A stretch of 24,821 bases of DNA. It comes from a virus. The stretch spans positions 1 to 24,821 of IMG/VR virus record IMGVR_UViG_3300024346_000478; one strand, 5' to 3'. Position numbers and translations under genes: made by a program. Positions 9,194 to 16,592 of the stretch are shown here, in pieces. The notes beneath the pieces were generated by a model. The model ran no database searches. It saw nothing but the letters and a program-made list of their open reading frames with translations, and was not told where the DNA came from. The first letter of the stretch is position 1, and each line of letters opens with the position of its first letter.

Positions 9194-9401
9194 ATACGGA
9201 TACATAACAGACAACACCTACGAGGTTACTAGCACAGCTATAACTTGGGACTTTGTTAAATATAACGAAGACGAATCAACAACAGATTTTGTTGGCATCG
9301 AAAGCACAATTGCAATTGATTCTGACAAGGTTGTGATGTTTGAATCACCACAGGCATTCAACGCCTGGAAATACGAATTTCAACCAGAAGAAGACGTCTA
9401 G
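9186..9401 (+). CDS. Small protein of unknown function
   Basis: A 71-residue protein, probably mostly beta: alternating polar and hydrophobic stretches such as YEVTSTAITWDFVKY and TIAIDSDKVVMFESP, then NAWKYEFQPEEDV. I do not recognise a family. The ATG overlaps the preceding gene by eight bases (ATGAATAA). It ends with TAG, one of few TAG stops here, which argues against TAG recoding as found in some crAss-like groups. Possibly an appendage accessory protein, by context only. Confidence 0.65.
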   Translation: MNKYGYITDNTYEVTSTAITWDFVKYNEDESTTDFVGIESTIAIDSDKVVMFESPQAFNAWKYEFQPEEDV

Positions 9402-9403
9402 TC

Positions 9404-9697
9404 ATGGAAAACGAAACTATTATACCAATGTTAGTTGCTCTTATAGGCGCACTCGGGCTTAAAGAAGGTTGGAATATCTGGAAGAAAAAAATAGACGCTT
9501 CTGCACAAATTAAATCTAATAAAAGAGAAGATAATAAATTTAGAATAACTGAATTAGAGGCCAGGGTGGATGAGCTCTATAAAAAGATTGAAGCTCTAAT
9601 GGAAGAAAATGCTAGCCTAAAAGCTAACATAGCTAGATTAGAAGAAAGAATATTATTAACAGCAAAAAATAGAGTTAAAAATCATAAACAAAATTAA
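9404..9697 (+). CDS. Membrane-anchored coiled-coil protein
   Basis: A 97-residue protein with an N-terminal hydrophobic segment (about residues 6-20, IIPMLVALIGALGL), a basic stretch, then a long heptad-like coiled coil (about 45-88, ITELEARVDELYKKIEAL and onward) and a basic tail. This layout is common in small proteins of Bacteroidota phages, where it is variously annotated as holin-like or hypothetical. It starts two bases after the preceding stop and ends the appendage operon; an 86-base gap follows. It could be a lysis accessory protein displaced from the cassette at 17.6-18.9 kb, or a superinfection or receptor-related membrane protein. I see nothing that decides between these. Confidence 0.7.
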   Translation: MENETIIPMLVALIGALGLKEGWNIWKKKIDASAQIKSNKREDNKFRITELEARVDELYKKIEALMEENASLKANIARLEERILLTAKNRVKNHKQN

Positions 9698-9759
9698 TAA
9701 GGCTATTAGTAAGTTAAAAATTTATATAAACAACTTACATACTTTATTTAATTACTTCA

Positions 9760-9767
9760 TAATTTTA
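9760..9767 (+). promoter_or_regulatory. Weak promoter-like motif before the scaffold/capsid genes
   Basis: The 86-base gap 9698-9783 is extremely AT-rich and holds TAATTTTA, one base off the TAATTTTG motif seen elsewhere in the window. Transcription would start near 9773, about ten bases before the ATG at 9784. A short inverted repeat AAGTT...AACTT also lies in the gap. A promoter before the scaffold-capsid pair is expected biologically, but the match is imperfect. Confidence 0.27.
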
Positions 9768-9783
9768 CAAAAAATAGATAAAA

Positions 9784-10944
9784 ATGGCAGACGATTTATT
9801 TGATGGAGTTCAAATTTTGAACCCAAGGGAGTTAAATCTCAGAAAACAAGAAGGCAATACTGAAAGTAGTATAGAGCCTAAAGAAGAAATAAAAGAAGAA
9901 CCACAGACTTCTGAAGACAATTCAGAAAATGTTTTAGAAGATGGTTTAAAAATGTTAAGTCCTCAGGAGCTAAGAGCTTCTAATAAAGGAGTTAACGAAG
10001 ATAATATAGAAGAAACAAGTGAAACTGTTTCTAATAAAAAAGTTAATGCAAATAATGTTGATATAGACATAAAGGCATTAGCAAGCGTTCTTTCAAATAA
10101 AGGATTATTAGAACTAAATGAGGAAACCTCTTTAGAGTCTGAAGAAGATCTACTTGGCTTAATGGAGCAACAAACTGCTGAAAAGGCAGACTCTATGCTA
10201 GAAGGATGGATTAAAAATCTGCCCCCAAAAGCACAAGCTTATTTAGGTCTTATAGAAGATGGAGTAGATGCTGATATGTCAGTGGGACTTGTAGAAAGTA
10301 AAGCGTTTGTAGAAAATCTATCTGCGCAAAGTCCCTCTGAAGATTTAGAATCTGCTTACAGGCTATATTTATCTAATTTAGGAATGTCGGAAGAAGAGAT
10401 TTCTGAAGAAGTAGAAGAAGCTAAAGATCTTTCTAAACTATCAGATAAAGCTTTAAAAGCAAAACCTAAACTTGTAGCTGCCATTGGCAAGGAAGAAGCA
10501 AATGCTAAAAACGTAATTGCACAGAGAGCTAGGCAAGAACAAGAACAAAGGGATGAGTATATTAAAACTTTAGAAAATAGTATAGAAACCTCTAATGAGT
10601 TAATAGCAGGAATGAAGCTTACCCCAAAGATGAAAGAAAAAATTAAAGATTCTTTTATGATAGCGGTAGAAGAAAAAGACGGAGTTCCCCTAAATCAAGT
10701 TAATGCTAATAGAACTAGAAACCCACAGGCTTTTGACATTCTATTACATTATTATACTCAACTGGGTCTTTTTAATATTAATGAAAAAGGGGTTGCAAAA
10801 CCTGATATTTCGGCATTAAGAAGAAAAGTAACTTCAGATACTACTAATAGTCTTTTAGACATCGTAACAGAAAAACAATCTAAAGGCGAAGTGAGTTCAA
10901 AGACTTCTTCGTTTATAGATAAACTAAGTAAAATAAATTCTTAA
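9784..10944 (+). CDS. Acidic protein upstream of the capsid gene, probable scaffold
   Basis: A 386-residue, strongly acidic, Glu/Lys-rich helical protein ending 19 bases before the major capsid gene. Scaffolding proteins of tailed phages are typically acidic, helical and encoded just upstream of the capsid protein, so this role is inferred from composition and place, not from a recognised domain. The first 85 residues look disordered and carry a duplicated motif: DGVQILNPREL (about residues 6-16) and DGLKMLSPQEL (about 53-63). A helical core spans about residues 105-330, with coiled-coil character near 225-275, and the C terminus is Ser/Lys-rich and may form the capsid-binding end as in other scaffolds. 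It could alternatively be an internal (cargo) virion protein. Confidence 0.62.
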   Translation: MADDLFDGVQILNPRELNLRKQEGNTESSIEPKEEIKEEPQTSEDNSENVLEDGLKMLSPQELRASNKGVNEDNIEETSETVSNKKVNANNVDIDIKALASVLSNKGLLELNEETSLESEEDLLGLMEQQTAEKADSMLEGWIKNLPPKAQAYLGLIEDGVDADMSVGLVESKAFVENLSAQSPSEDLESAYRLYLSNLGMSEEEISEEVEEAKDLSKLSDKALKAKPKLVAAIGKEEANAKNVIAQRARQEQEQRDEYIKTLENSIETSNELIAGMKLTPKMKEKIKDSFMIAVEEKDGVPLNQVNANRTRNPQAFDILLHYYTQLGLFNINEKGVAKPDISALRRKVTSDTTNSLLDIVTEKQSKGEVSSKTSSFIDKLSKINS

Positions 10945-10963
10945 TTAATTAATCTAAATTCAA

Positions 10964-12466
10964 ATGTTAAATTTACAGAAGTACCAAGCTGTTGATTACA
11001 GAGGTTTAGTGACAGACAATCACTTTCACTCTTTGTACCAGCAGAAACCACAGCTAATAAGCAATGTGATTAAGCAGATTTATGCAACTGACTTGCATAT
11101 GTCTTATCTAAATTTTTATGAAAAATTCCCTATTGAGTATGTAGACCAAGAGAATGGTTTCTACGAGTGGATGCTACAGGGACAACATGAGCGTAACTAC
11201 CCTCTATTAGATGCTGAAGATTTCTCAGGAAACACAACTTCTGCTGGAACTTTCACTGGAAGTGCAGGCGGTGGCTCAGGTCAATTCTATCTACATTTTT
11301 CTGAAGACTTTGCAGATGTGCATGATGTTCTTTTAGGTGAGCAAGAATATGTTAAAGTATTCGTACAAGAAAAAGAATCTGTAGGTTCTGGCATGCGTTA
11401 TAGAGTACAATTCTTAACAGATGACTCTGATGCGTCTATTCCTGTAACAGAAGAGTTGTTTGTAGGAGCTAAGTTCTCTCGTGATTACAACTTGCAGAAT
11501 GGAACTCTTTCTTATACTGGTTCTTCTCCTAACTTCTCTTCTCCTTTTAGAATGAGAAACCGTCCATCTATGATGCGAATGGATTATGAAGTAGCAGGTA
11601 GTACTATCAACAAAGGTGGAAATGAGCCTCTAGAGTTTGGTTTCCAATTCCCTGATGGTTCTGTAGAAAGTGCTTGGATTAACTACCAAGATATGATTGC
11701 TGATATTCAGTTCCAAAACATGTTTGCTAGAATGAACATCTACGGACAGAAGAACTGGTCAGTTGACAATCGTTACTTACTTTCTGATGAGAAGACTAAC
11801 TTCTCTGTAGAAGCAGGTGAAGGTTTGATGAATCAAATCGCTCCAGGTAATATTCACTATTACAATTCTTATGATCTTGATTGGCATGTTGATTTGCTAG
11901 TTGATATGGGAGTAGGCCGCCTTGAAAGAGGTAAGCGTATGTTAACCATCTATACTGGTGAATTTGGTGCTATCGAAATCCATAAGCAAATTCAGGCTAA
12001 AGCTAACCAATGGACTATCCTTACAATGGATCCAGGATTCTACAGGAAGACTAAGGATACTAATACAGGAAGTGATAATACTTTTGGTTTTGGTGGTCAG
12101 TGGAATGAGTATCAGTCTTACAATGGTGTTAAACTTAAAGTAGAGATTATTCCATTCTTTGATGATGATATTCGATTCAAGACTCGTCACCCAGGTGGAA
12201 ACAAAGGGGTAGTAGAATCTCACCGAATGATCGCTTTTGATTACGGAGGAGATGCTGGTATCAAGCGTATTATGCCTAAGGGTGCTCAGGAAGAGTGGGG
12301 TTATATCTCAGGTCTTCGTGATCCTTGGTCTCCAGGTGGTAAAGGTACTCCTAAGTCTATCGCTTCTGAAGTAGATGGCTACAAGGTTATCCGCGCTAAG
12401 TGGGGAGGTATTAAAGTTGAAGATCCTACAAAGATCGTAGACCTTCGATACAATTATGTTCGTTAA
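10964..12466 (+). CDS. Major capsid protein (HK97-fold candidate)
   Basis: A 500-residue protein that would form the icosahedral shell. Position right after the acidic scaffold candidate and downstream of terminase and portal is the standard one, and the size fits crAss-like capsid proteins. Codon use is the clearest support: by hand count about 17 of 24 arginine codons are CGN, whereas the terminase gene has about 3 of 28, which marks a gene tuned for very high expression. N-terminal residues 1-60 are mixed helical; a glycine-rich loop (SAGGGSGQFYL, about residue 103) and basic segments (MRNRPSMMRMDYEV, about 196-209) follow. No protease or decoration domain is seen. The leader is a palindromic TTAATTAATTAA followed by A-rich sequence, without Shine-Dalgarno. 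Confidence 0.87.
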   Translation: MLNLQKYQAVDYRGLVTDNHFHSLYQQKPQLISNVIKQIYATDLHMSYLNFYEKFPIEYVDQENGFYEWMLQGQHERNYPLLDAEDFSGNTTSAGTFTGSAGGGSGQFYLHFSEDFADVHDVLLGEQEYVKVFVQEKESVGSGMRYRVQFLTDDSDASIPVTEELFVGAKFSRDYNLQNGTLSYTGSSPNFSSPFRMRNRPSMMRMDYEVAGSTINKGGNEPLEFGFQFPDGSVESAWINYQDMIADIQFQNMFARMNIYGQKNWSVDNRYLLSDEKTNFSVEAGEGLMNQIAPGNIHYYNSYDLDWHVDLLVDMGVGRLERGKRMLTIYTGEFGAIEIHKQIQAKANQWTILTMDPGFYRKTKDTNTGSDNTFGFGGQWNEYQSYNGVKLKVEIIPFFDDDIRFKTRHPGGNKGVVESHRMIAFDYGGDAGIKRIMPKGAQEEWGYISGLRDPWSPGGKGTPKSIASEVDGYKVIRAKWGGIKVEDPTKIVDLRYNYVR

Positions 12467-12491
12467 TTTCTAAACTAAATACTTGATTAAA

Positions 12492-13433
12492 ATGGCAGGC
12501 AGTATTACAAATAAAGCAAAGGCTGGGGGACAAGATATCCCTCAGCCAACGCTTAAAAATTTCTTAATAAAAAATAAGATCGTTAAAATTAAACCCGTTA
12601 TAAGGGAAGGTAAATGGGAGACTCTTCTAGATAAAAGAAGAAGAGACGCTTTCATGTATAACTCCACAAAAAGGACTTTTACTTTACCTAACTCTTTAAG
12701 AACAGGTACTCTAGTACAAGTATTGGATGATGTAGAGCTCGTAAAGACTCCTCAATATCCAGACCTTGTAACAGAAAGACAATTTTTTGAAAAACAACTA
12801 AACAGGGATCTTTCCATTTATAATAAAAAGGGAGAGAACTTTTGGTTAGATGATAATATAACAAGAGTAGTTTTAACTAAAGACGGCGAAGAGTTAAATA
12901 TGGAGGATCCTATAGACGTAATTCGTTTTAGGATATTACTAGCAAATAGAGAAACTATTGCAACCTCTTTGACTAGCGCAAAAACTAAACCTACTTACGA
13001 ATTTTATGTAGAAGACGAAGAAGTGGAAACTTCTAGAGAATTAGATATAGCAGAAAAAGAGTCTAAGGCTTTTTCTTATTACAATGAGTATAAGGTAAGC
13101 GGCAATAAAATGCGCAACTTCCTTAAAGTTTCTAACAAAGGATTTAGCCCTGGGGCTACAGACTCTTGGTTAGCTCAAGAAGTATTTAAGAGCTTAAAAG
13201 ATGATTTAGATAAATTTTTATCTATTGTAGAAGACCCATTGTTTGACGACAAGGCATTTGTATACGATGCTGTTAGAGCAGGGGCTTTAGTAAGAAAAGG
13301 CAGAGATTCTTATGTATTAGATGATGGAAGTAAGACTGGAAGTATTTATGATACTATATCATACTTAAACAAACCAGAAAATTCTGCTCTATATAATATC
13401 ATTAAAGAAAGAATTACTAGGACAAATAAATAA
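12492..13433 (+). CDS. Conserved structural-block protein, function unknown
   Basis: A 313-residue basic-to-neutral soluble protein right after the capsid gene. The ATG at 12492 is chosen over the in-frame TTG at 12483 because it has an A-rich leader and the usual spacing. The N-terminal 110 residues contain KIKPVIREGKWETLLDKRRR and TFTLPNSLRTGTLVQVLDD, possibly a small beta domain; the C-terminal half is helical (SWLAQEVFKSLKDDLDKFLS). No signal peptide or membrane segment. Genes in this place in crAss-like phages are conserved virion or assembly proteins, so a capsid-associated or head-completion role is likely, but I recognise no specific family. Confidence 0.72.
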   Translation: MAGSITNKAKAGGQDIPQPTLKNFLIKNKIVKIKPVIREGKWETLLDKRRRDAFMYNSTKRTFTLPNSLRTGTLVQVLDDVELVKTPQYPDLVTERQFFEKQLNRDLSIYNKKGENFWLDDNITRVVLTKDGEELNMEDPIDVIRFRILLANRETIATSLTSAKTKPTYEFYVEDEEVETSRELDIAEKESKAFSYYNEYKVSGNKMRNFLKVSNKGFSPGATDSWLAQEVFKSLKDDLDKFLSIVEDPLFDDKAFVYDAVRAGALVRKGRDSYVLDDGSKTGSIYDTISYLNKPENSALYNIIKERITRTNK

Positions 13434-13439
13434 TAGAGC

Positions 13440-14177
13440 ATGACAGCAAATGAGATGGCGGACAGAGTGTTGATACAAATTGACAGAATGGCCGCTGGGT
13501 ATGAAGATTCAGAATTAAGTGCTATATTAAATAAAGCACAATACCAATTTATTAAGTCTAATCAGTCTCCTCTTACTAATCCTAAGAGAGAAGGACTAGA
13601 AGAAAGTGAAGTTCGTAATCAAGGGTTTAGTGCCCTTGTGGACTCTGTATTGTTAACTCCTGCAGGGTCTTCAACTAGCGATAACTTAAGTAATGGTGTG
13701 TTTGTGGATCTTCCTACCAATTTCATGTTGCCTATCTTTGAAGAGGTTACAGTGTCTGCTACAGATTGTGATGGTGATAACTTAGTACTTCCCGTAGATG
13801 TAATTGCACATAATCAATATAACAAGATTGTGTCTAATCCTTATAGGAGACCTTTCGTAGATAAAAGCGGAGGTTCAGTATGGAGATTACAGGTAGGAAG
13901 AGTAAGTGATGGTAATGCGCCTCTTTCTTCTGCACAAACTGCTAAAAGACATGAATTGATAACAGACGGTACCTTTACAGTATCTAACTATAAATTAAGA
14001 TACTTAAAAACTCCTCCTGAAATGGTAGTTGATTTTGCAATAACAGGAAATCAACGTAACTGCATACTAGATGAATCTACTCACGAAGCTATCGTAGGAA
14101 TAGCATCAGATTTATTAATGAGTGCAACAGGACGACAAGTAATACCTAATATTCAACCAATTCAAAACATTGAATAA
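13440..14177 (+). CDS. Neck/adaptor-type head-tail protein (candidate)
   Basis: A 245-residue protein starting MTANEMADRVLIQIDR, followed by a helical pair (LSAILNKAQYQFIKS) and a beta-rich middle (FVDLPTNFMLPIFEEV and LRYLKTPPEMVVDF), closing with HEAIVGIASDLLMSATGR. Helix-then-beta build with a final helix resembles head-tail adaptor or ring proteins that stack below the portal. The opening resembles that of the 235-residue protein at 19896 (MTGNELIYQIFEDFN, INQQRALFL), suggesting a paralogous pair. It begins six bases after the preceding gene and is followed by a candidate promoter. Ring or adaptor function is inferred from context and architecture. Confidence 0.65.
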   Translation: MTANEMADRVLIQIDRMAAGYEDSELSAILNKAQYQFIKSNQSPLTNPKREGLEESEVRNQGFSALVDSVLLTPAGSSTSDNLSNGVFVDLPTNFMLPIFEEVTVSATDCDGDNLVLPVDVIAHNQYNKIVSNPYRRPFVDKSGGSVWRLQVGRVSDGNAPLSSAQTAKRHELITDGTFTVSNYKLRYLKTPPEMVVDFAITGNQRNCILDESTHEAIVGIASDLLMSATGRQVIPNIQPIQNIE

Positions 14178-14188
14178 CTTTTTTTCTT

Positions 14189-14196
14189 TAATTTTG
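14189..14196 (+). promoter_or_regulatory. Candidate promoter for the 430-residue virion protein
   Basis: TAATTTTG fits the Bacteroidota -7 element. A TTG at 14170-14172 lies 16 bases upstream and could be a slightly close -33 element. Transcription would start near 14203, leaving a leader of roughly 25 bases before the ATG at 14227. The downstream gene has codon use typical of highly expressed genes, so a dedicated promoter is plausible. Confidence 0.45.
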
Positions 14197-14226
14197 TAAC
14201 TTATAATAATTTAAATTTATCTAACT

Positions 14227-15519
14227 ATGAACTCATCATTGCGATCTGCAAACAACCTTACAAAGGTTATTGTAGCAAAAGGAGCTGCTGCCCACGGTCT
14301 TGCCGACGGAACATCAGTTGCAGGGGGATTAGCTGACGGCATTGTTGCCACAGTTACTCCTGGTTTAAAAACATTCTCTACTCCTGCAGGAGGATTTACT
14401 GCTGTTGCAGCAGGAACTAAATTCCAAATTGTACAGGGTACAGGAGTAGGTAAGCCCCTAATCATGTCTCCTATAATGACCTCAACAAGTTATACACTTA
14501 GTCGCGCTAGATTTAAAGCAGCTACTGAGCAAGTAACATTTATTGGTTATAATGGTTCAACAGGAGCTCTTGATGCAGACACTGCGTCAACTTCTTATGT
14601 TGTTACTTTAGTAATGACTAATCCTAATGAAAAAGACAGAAGTCAGCCTACTCGTGTGTATGGACAGTATACTACACCAGCTTCAGGTATGACTAATGCT
14701 ATTTCTGCATTAGCTTTAGCTAACAGTTTAATCAAAAATTTCTCAACAAAATCAGACGATCTTGTCAAGATTGAGCGTGTAGCCTCTGGAGCAAGTGTAG
14801 CCCCTGGAACAGCTACTAACGGACATACCTTCACAAAAGGATCTAAGACAGTTTCTGTTGCAGATGTTGATGATGCTACTGGCGGAGACGCATATGCTGT
14901 AGGAGATTACATTCGTGTAGGAACTACACTTTCTGATGCTGTTTACGGTATTGCTGCTATAGACACAACAGCTAATACATTAACTCTTGATCAAGCGTTT
15001 CAAGGAGATACTGTAACATTTGCTGCTGACACTTCTGTTAAGCGAGTAGATGCTGCTGCCTTAGGAAACTTTGGTCTTAAGCTTACAGGTGTAGCTAGAG
15101 CTTTTGATGTAGCTTCAAATCGTAACTATTACAAGGTTCGCTTTGTAGTAAGTTTAGGAGAAGTATTCCTTGCAACAGGAGTAACTACTACTACTAAAGC
15201 GCATGAAGGCATCGGAACTCCTAACCAAGTGGCTATGGATTACTACGAGTCTATGGGCTTCCAAGGACAAGGTACAGATACTATCGGAGTTCCTCCAGTA
15301 GCACACCTATCAGTCCCTGCAGCACTTACAGGCGAGTATGGAGTTTTAAATCTCTCTATGAGCAACGCAGTTAGTTCTATAGTGTCTCAATCTAGTCTTA
15401 AGAGTAACTTTATTGTTTATCTTGAGTATTCTGATGGAATCGCAGGTGGAACTGACGATGATGTATCTGCTAACGGAGAAGAAATTGTAGGTAACTCTAC
15501 TCTTACTGATCTCGCGTAA
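14227..15519 (+). CDS. Probable abundant virion protein
   Basis: A 430-residue Ala/Thr/Gly/Ser-rich, beta-rich protein with no membrane segment. By hand count about 8 of 11 arginine codons are CGN, the same bias as the capsid gene, so I infer a high-copy virion component such as an auxiliary capsid or tail-forming protein. Residues about 125-180 read NEKDRSQPTRVYGQY then a helix (ALALANSLIKNFS). Residues about 199-270 look like an inserted small beta domain: KGSKTVSVADVDD, VGDYIRVGT, VYGIAAID and TLTLDQAFQGDTV, a pattern widespread in major structural proteins of Bacteroidota phages. A short Gly/Asp tail (GGTDDDVSANGEE) ends it. Own candidate promoter upstream, structured RNA candidate downstream. 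Confidence 0.65.
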   Translation: MNSSLRSANNLTKVIVAKGAAAHGLADGTSVAGGLADGIVATVTPGLKTFSTPAGGFTAVAAGTKFQIVQGTGVGKPLIMSPIMTSTSYTLSRARFKAATEQVTFIGYNGSTGALDADTASTSYVVTLVMTNPNEKDRSQPTRVYGQYTTPASGMTNAISALALANSLIKNFSTKSDDLVKIERVASGASVAPGTATNGHTFTKGSKTVSVADVDDATGGDAYAVGDYIRVGTTLSDAVYGIAAIDTTANTLTLDQAFQGDTVTFAADTSVKRVDAAALGNFGLKLTGVARAFDVASNRNYYKVRFVVSLGEVFLATGVTTTTKAHEGIGTPNQVAMDYYESMGFQGQGTDTIGVPPVAHLSVPAALTGEYGVLNLSMSNAVSSIVSQSSLKSNFIVYLEYSDGIAGGTDDDVSANGEEIVGNSTLTDLA

Positions 15520-15532
15520 TTAATAATAATTA

Positions 15533-15590
15533 ATGGTCCCCCTCTCTTTATAATCTTAAGTCTGCCAACCATATTTTTTAAGAGAGGGGG
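15533..15590 (+). other. Structured RNA element: 11-bp GC-rich stem, possible pseudoknot
   Basis: In the 100-base gap after the 430-residue gene, CCCCCTCTCTT (15538-15548) is perfectly complementary to AAGAGAGGGGG (15580-15590), giving an 11-bp stem with a 31-base loop. ATGGT just outside the left arm (15533-15537) can pair with ACCAT inside the loop (15568-15572), an H-type pseudoknot arrangement. No T-run follows the stem, so it is not a textbook intrinsic terminator, yet such a GC-rich pairing is striking in AT-only surroundings. Possible roles: terminator or attenuator, 3'-end stabiliser of an abundant mRNA, or a leader of the next gene. Confidence 0.6.
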
Positions 15591-15619
15591 CTATTAGTTA
15601 AAATTTAAAAAATTTAACT

Positions 15620-16201
15620 ATGGCCCTTTCAACTTTAGTATACAGTGCTGAATTAAATACTGCAGGAGACAGTATTTTGTTTTATGATATAACTGGGTTA
15701 TATGATGCTTCTTCCAATACCAAAGGGTATGGATCTCCTAATGAAAATCCTGGGGATGCTACTGCTGCCTCGTTAGTTGTAGTTAATTACCTAGGAGTCA
15801 CAGTAACTACAATTAACTTATTATCTGCTTTAACTGCTTTAGGATCTTCTCCTACTGCAAAAATGTTATTAGCAACAATACCTTGGTCATATGATGATGG
15901 GTATCACAAGTTCACTGTAAATATTACAATGAACACTCCACTACCTTCTTCTAGTTTTAGTACAGAAAAAATTGTACTATCTAACACTTTAACAGCGTTA
16001 AACAAGTTATGGATAAGGGCATTTACAAATGGTAAATGTAGTTGCAATAGCAAAGCATCTAGAGAAGCAATGAGAGCAGAGGTCATTTACAGATCTATAG
16101 AAGGAAATGAAGCAGAAATAACAACTTCTAATGGTGCCAAAATTTTAGAGTTAGCAACTGATGTACAAAACATAGCTAATAATCGTTGTTTAATACCATA
16201 A
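15620..16201 (+). CDS. Small structural-type protein with Ig-like N-terminal half
   Basis: A 193-residue protein: beta-rich N-terminal two thirds (residues 1-120, alternating strands such as SLVVVNYLGVTVTT and YHKFTVNITM) and a helical C-terminal third with paired cysteines (C140 and C142 in NGKCSCNSK) and another near the end (C190, NNRCLIP). A beta domain followed by a helical part with this Cys pattern recurs in Bacteroidota phages next to head-tail genes, where the function is not established. The ATG directly follows a short inverted repeat. The stop shares one base with the next ATG. I infer a virion or tail-assembly role from context only. Confidence 0.62.
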   Translation: MALSTLVYSAELNTAGDSILFYDITGLYDASSNTKGYGSPNENPGDATAASLVVVNYLGVTVTTINLLSALTALGSSPTAKMLLATIPWSYDDGYHKFTVNITMNTPLPSSSFSTEKIVLSNTLTALNKLWIRAFTNGKCSCNSKASREAMRAEVIYRSIEGNEAEITTSNGAKILELATDVQNIANNRCLIP

Positions 16202-16590
16202 TGACTTCTATCATATATAACGCAATTAGGGATCTTTCTAAAGAAGGACTTACTCAACTTACCCTTAAGTATGGGCAAAAACTGCAACAAGGTATAAAAG
16301 CTGATGAAATGCTTGATGACCTTTTTATGTATACATCAGGGTTACGAATAGTAAGGACTTTTGACAGTTCAGGACTAGATCTAACAACTGATACTAAAAA
16401 CTTAATAAAATCTAAAGAAATTAGATGGATACTAGATGCCATGAAGTGCATCAGAATAAAATATAACGTAGTATTAGACTACAATTATTACTTAAACATC
16501 TCACAAGGCGGCATAGATGCAACTGCATTATTCACAGAAGGTGGATTGCCAATTTGGACAGAAGCATCTGAATACATTTTAACTGAATAA
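16201..16590 (+). CDS. Small protein of unknown function coupled to the preceding gene
   Basis: A 129-residue protein beginning MTSIIYNAIRDLSKEG. The start is the ATG overlapping the preceding stop (TAATG); an upstream in-frame TTG at 16186 is less likely. The N-terminal 65 residues are helical, the rest mixed (MKCIRIKYNVVLDYNYYLN, then GGLPIWTEASEYIL). No membrane segment or known motif. It sits between the Cys-containing protein and a fiber gene three bases downstream, so the three may form one appendage unit. Confidence 0.6.
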   Translation: MTSIIYNAIRDLSKEGLTQLTLKYGQKLQQGIKADEMLDDLFMYTSGLRIVRTFDSSGLDLTTDTKNLIKSKEIRWILDAMKCIRIKYNVVLDYNYYLNISQGGIDATALFTEGGLPIWTEASEYILTE

Positions 16591-16592
16591 CT

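Noticed and set aside
11942-12223. Open frames on both strands within the capsid gene (11942-12223 minus, 11958-12143 plus)
   Set aside because: They lie wholly inside the strongly biased capsid frame and show no recognisable features.
14217-14465. Minus-strand open frame over the start of the 430-residue gene
   Set aside because: A Pro/Ala-rich shadow of Gly/Ala/Thr codons in a highly biased forward gene.
15538-15590. Calling the GC-rich stem a standard intrinsic terminator
   Set aside because: The loop is 31 bases and no T-run follows on either strand, so I record it as a structured element of open function.
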